Source of the DNA: Candidatus Dependentiae bacterium
Lineage (GTDB): Bacteria; Babelota; Babeliae; Babelales; RVW-14
DNA length: 64,000 bases
Assembly: GCA_018266175.1 (NCBI GenBank)
Contig: JAFEAY010000021.1
Span: forward strand, 304,811-368,810
Reading direction: 5' to 3'
Part shown: positions 57,972-64,000 of the stretch, in pieces
Layout: each line of letters begins with the position of its first letter
Numbering within the stretch: the first letter of the stretch is position 1
Notes under the pieces: model-generated
What the model saw: only the letters and a program-made list of their open reading frames with translations
Database searches by the model: none
What the model was told of the DNA's origin: nothing
Program-made: the position numbers and the translations under genes

Positions 57972-58024
57972 ACGCTACACCTTTCTGAAGTATCAGATCG
58001 TTTTACCCTGCGTACTTTAGCGAA

Positions 58025-59248
58025 TTAGGAGCCAAAATTCAACACTTGATTGCTGTAGAATTGTGCAACTTTTTTAACATCTTGAAGATGATCAATAAAT
58101 AGTTGCTGATCCAGCCTTAAAAATAAGTCACTAATTAAAGCATAAACCTCTTTTTGCTTGAGATGATTTCGAACATGAGGGTTTGAAGTAATAACCGCTG
58201 TTTTTTGTTGAACATGCGATAAGCCTTTCCAAAGAATATCAAATTCATTGCGATGCACCATCAAATCATCTTTTCCATGAAAAAAGAGAAGCGGAATATC
58301 TGGTGCTTTAGGCAGATGTTCTACCAAAGAAGTTTCATTTACTGGAAATCCTAAGATTTTTTTTGTAAACCACATCAAACCGTCTTGAGCAAGTTGAGTA
58401 CCCCAAAACCAGTGGTCTTTCCAACCACCACGCTGAGGATCGCAAATGAGCTTAAAATCTCCACTGAGCTTTTCTACAATACGCGGAACCGAAATCCAAC
58501 ATCCATCCAAAATGAGCTTATCAAAAAGATCGCTTCGTAGTGCAGCTGATTTTAAAAATATAAACGCAGAATAACAAACCCCCAACCCATAGACCTGTGT
58601 ATACGTTTTGCTCTTTTTAAAATGATCAACAACCGCTTCTACATATCGCTCTTCGTGCCCACCAAATTGAGTACGGGATGAATCAACACCAATACACAGA
58701 GTAGAAAGCGCGTATTGATTTGCATCAAGCCCTTGTCCTGGAAAGTCAAAGAGAACTAAGTCGTAATCTGGAAACATGTCAATAAAGGGAGACATAACTT
58801 CTCGAGCATTGGTAAACCCTTCACCGATAATCAAAAGTTTATCGCTCTTGCGATTAAAATAGGTACAATGCACAGACTGACCATCAAGAGCTTTTGCTTG
58901 AACAAGAACACCTTGTCGTCCTGCTTGGTATTGCCTACGTAGATGGTATTCTCGGGTTTTTTTTGCATCAGTAATGAATGAAGGCTCAAAGAAAACCGAC
59001 TGATTAAGGTGACCATAATAACGCTTTGCAAAAAGATCGGCTCCCCGAGGCAGTTCAAACCCAAGGTTATCAGCATGCACAATTTCGGTGTGAAAAACAT
59101 AATTGAATTGTTGCTGTTTGGGTTGCTCAGAAGCCTGCTGAACGATAACGTCTGACGTACATGACTCTGATGCTGCAATAAAGACTGAGTAAATAAGCGT
59201 AAAAATCAAAAAAAGAAAGACTTTTTTTATGGGATTGATCTGAAACAT
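58025..59248 (-). CDS. Exported alpha/beta hydrolase with a Cys at the nucleophile position
   Basis: 407 residues from ATG 59248 (AAAGGG upstream); the frame is open to 59272. Signal sequence (KKVFLFLIFTLIYSVFIAA). Alpha/beta hydrolase elements: LLIIGEGFTNAREVM, LVLFDFPGQGLDANQYAL, then the nucleophile elbow GLGVCYSAFIF, where Cys takes the place of the usual Ser (G-x-C-x-S), the acid in LLFFHGKDDLMVH and the His in SNPHVRNH. Cys nucleophiles occur in dienelactone-hydrolase-like enzymes, but this protein does not look like that family elsewhere. Substrate unknown; activity could be altered or lost. Confidence 0.75.
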   Translation of the reverse strand: MFQINPIKKVFLFLIFTLIYSVFIAASESCTSDVIVQQASEQPKQQQFNYVFHTEIVHADNLGFELPRGADLFAKRYYGHLNQSVFFEPSFITDAKKTREYHLRRQYQAGRQGVLVQAKALDGQSVHCTYFNRKSDKLLIIGEGFTNAREVMSPFIDMFPDYDLVLFDFPGQGLDANQYALSTLCIGVDSSRTQFGGHEERYVEAVVDHFKKSKTYTQVYGLGVCYSAFIFLKSAALRSDLFDKLILDGCWISVPRIVEKLSGDFKLICDPQRGGWKDHWFWGTQLAQDGLMWFTKKILGFPVNETSLVEHLPKAPDIPLLFFHGKDDLMVHRNEFDILWKGLSHVQQKTAVITSNPHVRNHLKQKEVYALISDLFLRLDQQLFIDHLQDVKKVAQFYSNQVLNFGS

Positions 59249-59458
59249 ATGACCCTTTAGTAGTAATAACAATAGTAACCTGATCGACCGACATTGTACC
59301 GAGCATGAGTAATTAGTGCAAATGGGGCTTTATGAATGACCAAAACTTATTCAGATTGAATAATTAATTATGTTTTGTGGGCTTAGAAGAAAAAGCATTT
59401 TTTGTTATACTTAAAGGAATGTTGGCCCAAAAATTGTTGTATTAAAGTATAGGTAATT

Positions 59459-60691
59459 ATGAATATAAAAAAAATACGGAACGACTTCCCTATTTTTGCT
59501 CAGCACACCGATCCTAAACTTGTCTTTTTGGATAGTGCTGCAAGTGCGCAAAAACCCAACCAGGTGATTGACGCCATAACTACTTTTTATCGCACACAAA
59601 ATGCCAACATTCATCGCGGCCTTTACGCCTTAAGCGAACAAGCAACAATTGCGTACGAAGAAGTTCGTGAAAAAGTTGCACGCTTAATCAATGCACAAAG
59701 GAGCTCTGAAATTATTTTCACCAAGGGAACAACCGAAGGCATTAACTTTATTGCAAGCGCATGGGCTGAAAATCATTTGAAGGCTGGTGACGAAATATTA
59801 CTTTCTCACACCGAGCACCATGCAAACCTTCTTCCCTGGCAACGCATTGCACAAAAAACTGGCGCTGTTTTAAAATTTATTCATTTAAACCAATCAGCAT
59901 TCTTGCTTGAAGTAAATGATGAACTCGTCAACACACGAACCAAACTTGTTGCCGTTACCATGAGCTCAAATGTACTGGGCGATGTATGGCCCGAAGGTGG
60001 CTTAGAAAAAATTATTACTCAAGCCCACAGCGTAGGCGCAAAGGTACTTCTTGATGCTGCGCAAGTGGTTGGCCACAAGCAGGTTGACATTCAACAACTT
60101 GGTGCGGATTTTATGGTATTTTCTGGGCATAAAATGCTTGGACCTACAGGGGTAGGAATTCTTTACATTAACCAATTTTTGCACCACGACGTTGAACCGT
60201 ATCAAGTTGGTGGATCGATGGTCTATGAAGTTGAATGGGAACGTGCAACATGGGCACAAGCTCCAACAAAATTTGAAGCGGGAACTCCTCCAATTGCAGA
60301 AGTAATTGGCTTAGGTGCAACAATCGACTACATTACACAGAATATTAATTTTGATACACTTGCAACACATTATGGTGCTCTATCAACCCTGCTGATTAAC
60401 GGGCTGCAACAGCTGGAAGAAATAAACATTTATGGAAATATCCAAAAAATGAAACAAGAGGGGCACGTAGTAAGCTTTAACGTTAACGGTATTCATAGTC
60501 ATGATATTGCTGCATATTTAGCAAGCAAAAATATAGCATTACGAGCTGGCCATCATTGCGCGCAACCACTGATTCGCGTGCTTAACGTTGATGCGGTTGT
60601 TCGAGCAAGCTTTGCTGCATATACTACTACCGATGAAGTTCAAGCACTTATTAATCATCTTCCAGGCGCAATAAAACTTTTAAAAAACTAA
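59459..60691 (+). CDS. sufS: Cysteine desulfurase SufS
   Basis: 410 residues, normal length. PLP enzyme that takes sulfur from cysteine as an enzyme persulfide for Fe-S assembly. PLP Lys in FSGHKMLGPTGVGILY; active-site Cys in AGHHCAQPLIRVL, the SufS (group II) form with HHCAQ. TEHHANLLPWQ and FEAGTPPI are further family marks. It precedes sufU with a four-base gap. An upstream TATACT (59406-59411) may be its -10 box, without a good -35. Confidence 0.95.
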   Translation: MNIKKIRNDFPIFAQHTDPKLVFLDSAASAQKPNQVIDAITTFYRTQNANIHRGLYALSEQATIAYEEVREKVARLINAQRSSEIIFTKGTTEGINFIASAWAENHLKAGDEILLSHTEHHANLLPWQRIAQKTGAVLKFIHLNQSAFLLEVNDELVNTRTKLVAVTMSSNVLGDVWPEGGLEKIITQAHSVGAKVLLDAAQVVGHKQVDIQQLGADFMVFSGHKMLGPTGVGILYINQFLHHDVEPYQVGGSMVYEVEWERATWAQAPTKFEAGTPPIAEVIGLGATIDYITQNINFDTLATHYGALSTLLINGLQQLEEINIYGNIQKMKQEGHVVSFNVNGIHSHDIAAYLASKNIALRAGHHCAQPLIRVLNVDAVVRASFAAYTTTDEVQALINHLPGAIKLLKN

Positions 60692-60695
60692 GATT

Positions 60696-61079
60696 ATGGA
60701 TTACAATTTATATCAAGAAGAACTGATGGATCACTATCGTCATCCTCATAACAATAAAAAAGTTCCAAACGCAAATTTTGCATCGGGCGAGTACAACCCT
60801 TCGTGCGGTGATAAAATGCATATCGAAGGTGTTATTGAAAAAAATGTGCTCACGCAGGTTGGATTTCAAGGCAAGGGATGTGTTATCAGCCAAGCTGCAG
60901 CCTCTATGCTCACTGAACATTGCAAAGGGAAGACTATTGATGAAATTCTTCAGCATGATAAAGAAACTATTACAAATCTCATCGGCATGCCACTGGGACC
61001 AAACCGACTTAAGTGCGCCCTACTCTGCTTAGAAGTTATTCAAAAAGGTCTTCTTGAGTTTAAAAAAAATAACAATTAA
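60696..61079 (+). CDS. sufU: Fe-S assembly sulfur-acceptor protein SufU
   Basis: 127 residues. IscU-fold protein; conserved zinc/sulfur residues are NPSCGD (Cys then Asp), GKGCVISQAAASM and ALLCLEV. SufU type is chosen over IscU because the family insert and its partner sufS are adjacent. Accepts sulfur from SufS and passes it to SufB. A few bases separate it from sufS, so they are co-transcribed. Confidence 0.93.
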   Translation: MDYNLYQEELMDHYRHPHNNKKVPNANFASGEYNPSCGDKMHIEGVIEKNVLTQVGFQGKGCVISQAAASMLTEHCKGKTIDEILQHDKETITNLIGMPLGPNRLKCALLCLEVIQKGLLEFKKNNN

Positions 61080-61143
61080 AAAGTATAAAAACATCGCTTG
61101 ATTTGGTTCATAAGCCTTATTAAGTGACGAGAAAGGAAACACG

Positions 61144-62703
61144 ATGCTTTCAATAAAATTAACTGATAAAAAATTCTGGGACAACAATGTTGAAGCCTAT
61201 GTTTTTCTCATGAAAGAAAATCTAGACTCAGCATCTGATCTTGATAGTATTTCGAAAATTGAAACTGACTTCTATCCGCACCTCAAACAAATTCTCAAAC
61301 GCCATAAATTCAATGGTCAAAAAGGCCAATCATACGTTTTAACCGCTGAAAAGAATGGAAAATTGCTTCAATTCTTTTTTGTTGGCTTGGGCAAACTTGA
61401 TCAAGCGTGGGACCGTAATTTAGAAATTTTACGTCGTGCATGGGCAAGTGCTGTACAACGCATGAAGCATTTAAGTATTGAATCGGCAATTGTTGCATTA
61501 CCCGAAACTGAACCGTTCAAAGTAAGCAGCGTTGAGCTTTTAAAACAACTCGTTATCAACTCTTACATGGCTGATTACGAATTTATTCAGTTCAAAAGCA
61601 ATAAAAAAGATGATTGGAACTGCCAACTATTTTTTGATGTTATTGATGAAGACTTTACCGGATTCACCCAAGCACTTGAGTATGGTAAATCTCTTGGCAG
61701 TGCTATCAACACAGCGCGCCACTGGATTGACCTACCAGGAAACATCATACACCCCGGTACACTGAGCGAAGAAGCGCAAAAGATCGCCAATGAACATAAA
61801 AATATTTCCTGCACCATCTTTGGACACGAACGCGCACAAGAGCTTGGAATGGGTTCATTTTTGTCGGTTGCAAGGGGTTCTGAACACGAAGGCAAGTTTG
61901 TTATTCTTGAATACAAAGCCGCTGACAACAATGCCCCAACAATCGCACTATGTGGCAAAGGAGTGACCTTTGATACTGGCGGCATCAGCCTAAAACCATC
62001 AGCCAGCATGGACGGCATGAAGTACGATATGGCCGGAGCCGCATCAGTTATTGTGCTTATGAAATTTTTTGCACAACTTAAACCAAATGTTAACATTATC
62101 GGCATCACGCCGCTGGTTGAAAACATGCCAAGCGGTAGAGCATCTCGCCAAGATGATATTGTTGTTGCAATGAACGGCAAATCAATTGAAATTAAAAGCA
62201 CCGATGCTGAGGGGCGCCTCATTCTTGCAGATGCAATTTGCTATGCCGAAAAATTTCACACCCCAGACATCATTATCGATATTGCAACACTCACTGGAGC
62301 CTGCGCATATGCAGTAGGACACCTCCACATGGCACTCATATCAAGAGACGAAGATCTTAAGAATGCACTGCTTGCAAGCGGAAAACTAACCGGCGATAAA
62401 ATGTGGCCACTTCCAATCGATGATGACTTTGTTTTAGCAAATAATTCAGACGTTGCAGATCTTTCCAACACGGGTGCTCGTAGTTATGGCGCAGGAACAA
62501 TTACGGCTGCATGTTTTCTAGAAGCGTTTGTGAGCAAAGCTCGCTGGGCTCATCTTGATATCGCAAGCACTGCAAGTGATGCACCAGGAATTAATTACCT
62601 CGGAAAAGGCGCTACAGGAGCAAGCATCCGAGCATTAGCTGACTTTGTTATTTCGCATGGAAAACAAGATTCATTAATCAAAAATCTTGTAAACAACGGG
62701 TAA
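61144..62703 (+). CDS. pepA: Leucyl aminopeptidase PepA (M17)
   Basis: 519 residues, normal length. Di-zinc/manganese peptidase that removes N-terminal residues from peptides. Metal-binding C-terminal domain: GKGVTFDTGGISLKPSASMDGMKYDM (Lys, Asp), NTDAEGRLILADA-like STDAEGRLILADAICYAE (Asp, Glu) and the GAGTITAACFLEAFV end. The N-terminal half is a typical poorly conserved alpha/beta domain. GAGAAAGGAA before ATG. Amino acids from peptides would suit an amino-acid-dependent organism. Confidence 0.95.
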   Translation: MLSIKLTDKKFWDNNVEAYVFLMKENLDSASDLDSISKIETDFYPHLKQILKRHKFNGQKGQSYVLTAEKNGKLLQFFFVGLGKLDQAWDRNLEILRRAWASAVQRMKHLSIESAIVALPETEPFKVSSVELLKQLVINSYMADYEFIQFKSNKKDDWNCQLFFDVIDEDFTGFTQALEYGKSLGSAINTARHWIDLPGNIIHPGTLSEEAQKIANEHKNISCTIFGHERAQELGMGSFLSVARGSEHEGKFVILEYKAADNNAPTIALCGKGVTFDTGGISLKPSASMDGMKYDMAGAASVIVLMKFFAQLKPNVNIIGITPLVENMPSGRASRQDDIVVAMNGKSIEIKSTDAEGRLILADAICYAEKFHTPDIIIDIATLTGACAYAVGHLHMALISRDEDLKNALLASGKLTGDKMWPLPIDDDFVLANNSDVADLSNTGARSYGAGTITAACFLEAFVSKARWAHLDIASTASDAPGINYLGKGATGASIRALADFVISHGKQDSLIKNLVNNG

Positions 62704-62739
62704 TCCGAAACAATTCAATAAAAAGGGTGCAAAAATCTT

Positions 62740-62768
62740 TTGACTTCAGATATTTTTTACTTTAATAT
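62740..62768 (+). promoter_or_regulatory. Promoter of the tRNA-Val/tRNA-Asn unit
   Basis: TTGACT (62740-62745), 17-base spacer, TAATAT (62763-62768), about 33 bases before tRNA-Val. Confidence 0.65.
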
Positions 62769-62800
62769 TGTTGAAGTTAAAGGGTAACACCCTTAAATAA

Positions 62801-62877
62801 GGGCGAATAGCTCAGTTGGTTAGAGCACCTGCCTTACAAGCAGGGGGTCGCAGGTTCGAGTCCCGCTTCGCCCACCA
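62801..62877 (+). tRNA. tRNA-Val (anticodon TAC)
   Basis: Complete cloverleaf: GGGCGAA/TTCGCCC acceptor, GTTGGTTAGAGC D arm, CCTGC/GCAGG anticodon stem around CTTACAA, GGTTCGAGTCC T arm and encoded CCA. Confidence 0.96.
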
Positions 62878-62953
62878 TACTTCGCATAAAGCTTCGTATG
62901 GCAAGCCAGTCTTAGAGATAATCGTAGATTGGTTTTTTTATCTTAGAAATTGT

Positions 62954-63029
62954 TCCCCGATAGCTCAGTTGGTAGAGCACACGACTGTTAATCGTTAGGT
63001 CACAGGTTCGAGTCCTGTTCGGGGAGCCA
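62954..63029 (+). tRNA. tRNA-Asn (anticodon GTT)
   Basis: Acceptor TCCCCGA/TCGGGGA, D arm GTTGGTAGAGC, anticodon loop CTGTTAA, GGTTCGAGTCC T arm and encoded CCA. The outermost anticodon-stem pair is a mismatch (C-T), as tolerated in some tRNAs. Confidence 0.93.
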
Positions 63030-63087
63030 TCCGTCTTCGCTCTTACGAGCTACGACGCGATGATCTATCACTGGTAGAAGACGGATG
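63028..63087. repeat. Long inverted repeat overlapping the tRNA-Asn CCA end
   Basis: CATCCGTCTTC (63028-63038) is complementary to GAAGACGGATG (63077-63087). A smaller hairpin (CCATAC with GTATGG, 62875-62901) similarly overlaps the tRNA-Val CCA. Both begin inside the CCA tails and precede a GIY-YIG gene. Confidence 0.7.
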
Positions 63088-63094
63088 CCGCGTT

Positions 63095-63127
63095 AAAGCC
63101 CTTGTGGCGAAGACGGGCTTTTTTTTT
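63095..63127 (+). terminator. Terminator of the tRNA unit
   Basis: AAAGCCC/GGGCTTT stem (63095-63101 with 63115-63121) followed by a T-run. Confidence 0.75.
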
Positions 63128-63152
63128 GACTATCTTCTTTACAAAATTTCTC

Positions 63153-63392
63153 ATGAAATATGTCTATATTCTCCAAAGCATAAATTTTCCCGACAAATTT
63201 TATACAGGTCTAACCAATGATCTAAAAAGACGATTCAACGAGCATAATAACAAAATCGGAACACACTCTAGTAAGTATGCGCCTTGGAAAATAAAAACTT
63301 ACATGGCCTTTAGCGATGAACAACAGGCATTTGAGTTTGAACGCTATTTAAAAACATCATCCGGACGAGCTTTTACAAAAAAAAGATTGTAG
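63153..63392 (+). CDS. GIY-YIG domain endonuclease-like protein
   Basis: 79 residues from ATG 63153; the frame is open from 63102, but that part belongs to the terminator. Single-domain GIY-YIG (URI) protein: KYVYILQS, then FYTGLTNDLKRRFNEHN (the GIY...YIG equivalent YVYIL/FYTGL) and FEFERYLKTSSGRAFTKKRL with the catalytic Glu region. Such short proteins are common and are mostly uncharacterised nucleases. Located after a tRNA/palindrome segment. Confidence 0.82.
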   Translation: MKYVYILQSINFPDKFYTGLTNDLKRRFNEHNNKIGTHSSKYAPWKIKTYMAFSDEQQAFEFERYLKTSSGRAFTKKRL

Positions 63393-63401
63393 GGAATAAT
63401 C

Positions 63402-63839
63402 ATGAATTATTTCAATATCGATTCTCCAGCTATCAAATTTAGAATCATTGCTCAAAACAACCTAGCTTTTACTTTACTCAACTATCAACCAATTGTACCA
63501 GGACACCTTCTTATCTGCCCCATTCGACCCGTTGCAATATATGATTAGCTTACTCATGAAGAAGTGGCTTCTATAATGATTTTGAAAAAAACAGTATGCA
63601 AAGCACTCATCAAAACCTTTGGTGCAGATGGTTTTAATTTTGCTTGGAATGAAGGATCTGATGCTGGACAAACGGTCCCTCATTTCCACCTTCATGTTCT
63701 CCCACGAAAAAAAGGTGATATGGGAATTATAGAGTATGAACCACGACAATTTTTATATCGCACAGGAAGTCGAGCTATCACGCCTGATGAAGAACTCAAA
63801 GAAGTTGTAACTCTCATACAAAACAATTTAATTCTATAA
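63402..63839 (+). pseudogene. HIT-family nucleotide hydrolase interrupted by an in-frame TAG
   Basis: One frame from ATG 63402 to 63839 encodes a histidine-triad protein: PIVPGHLLICPIRPVA, then TPEEVASI-like THEEVASIM, then FNFAWNEGSDAGQTVPHFHLHVLPR with the HxHxH active site. A single TAG at 63546-63548 (in IYD*LTHEE) splits it into 48 and 97 residues; both halves are otherwise intact and in frame. TAG is a genuine stop in neighbouring genes, so this is a nonsense mutation or a sequencing error rather than recoding. Confidence 0.85.
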
Positions 63840-63885
63840 ACGCAACATCTTTCAAATAGAGCAATGGTAAAAAATGAAACCATTT

Positions 63886-63950
63886 AATCTTTCAATATGG
63901 TCATATATGATTACTGCTATGAAAAGCAAACAGACTACATTTGAAAGATT
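63886..63950. repeat. 10-bp inverted repeat near the right edge
   Basis: AATCTTTCAA (63886-63895) and its complement TTGAAAGATT (63941-63950). A third partial copy (ATCTTTCAA) is at 63847. It may be an operator for the gene beginning at 63956. Confidence 0.5.
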
Positions 63951-63955
63951 ATAAA

Positions 63956-64000
63956 ATGAACACAAAAAAGAAAAAGATCAGGAGCGCTACAGATTATGCA
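63956..64000 (+). CDS. Possible gene start cut by the window edge
   Basis: Fifteen codons from an ATG at 63956 (MNTKKKKIRSATDYA) run off the end. Too short to identify; no clear ribosome site. Confidence 0.25.
   Translation, partial: MNTKKKKIRSATDYA

Overview
The window is AT-rich bacterial DNA that reads as a typical coding-dense chromosome segment of a Gram-negative, host-associated organism. Standard housekeeping genes (radA, glmS, rpsI, tadA, gyrB, mnmG, rpsU, rbfA, sufB/D/S, pepA, mgtE, four tRNAs) alternate with an unusually large set of exported proteins carrying eukaryotic-type modules: ankyrin repeats, a RING finger, tectonin-like propellers, farnesoic-acid-methyltransferase-like (FAMeT) domains and collagen repeats. 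kdsD (Kdo/LPS synthesis), a beta-barrel-like protein and a type IV pilin with its prepilin peptidase indicate an outer membrane. This mix fits Candidatus Dependentiae (TM6/Babeliae) or another endosymbiont of protists; that placement is inference, as no rRNA is present.

Layout. 1-7.3 kb: the 3' part of radA, two exported ankyrin proteins, a sodium/solute symporter and a tandem pair of paralogous ankyrin proteins. 7.3-15.2 kb: glmS, rpsI, tRNA-Thr, dksA-like, tadA, gyrB, an exported PLD-family protein and a membrane-anchored adenylate kinase. 15.4-24.4 kb: two giant paralogous exported proteins in one operon. 24.6-36.8 kb: an ankyrin protein, sufB-sufD, a small exported protein followed by an exported RING-finger protein, mnmG, a three-gene family of exported ankyrin-like proteins, and a photolyase. 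36.9-42.2 kb: a beta-barrel candidate, the rpsU-rbfA-kdsD-prepilin peptidase operon, a small cupin and a pilin. 42.3-45.1 kb: small exported orphans and a decayed IS5-type transposase. 45.1-49.4 kb: mgtE, an RluD-type pseudouridine synthase, tRNA-fMet, a DMT transporter and a beta-carbonic anhydrase. 49.5-53.6 kb: two collagen-like proteins with two exported glycosyltransferases. 53.6-64 kb: a nitrilase-family hydrolase, a biotin carboxylase/carrier/MerR operon, an alpha/beta hydrolase, sufS-sufU, pepA, tRNA-Val and tRNA-Asn, a GIY-YIG protein and an interrupted HIT gene.

The most striking unit is the 49.5-53.6 kb operon. Two secreted collagen-like proteins sit directly downstream of an exported glycosyltransferase whose sequence resembles the N-terminal domain of animal procollagen galactosyltransferases, and of a second exported GT2-TPR glycosyltransferase. 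This looks like a self-contained bacterial system for making and glycosylating a surface or secreted collagen. The second notable group is the effector-like repertoire (RING finger, ankyrins, giant propeller/FAMeT proteins), which probably acts at the interface with a eukaryotic host.
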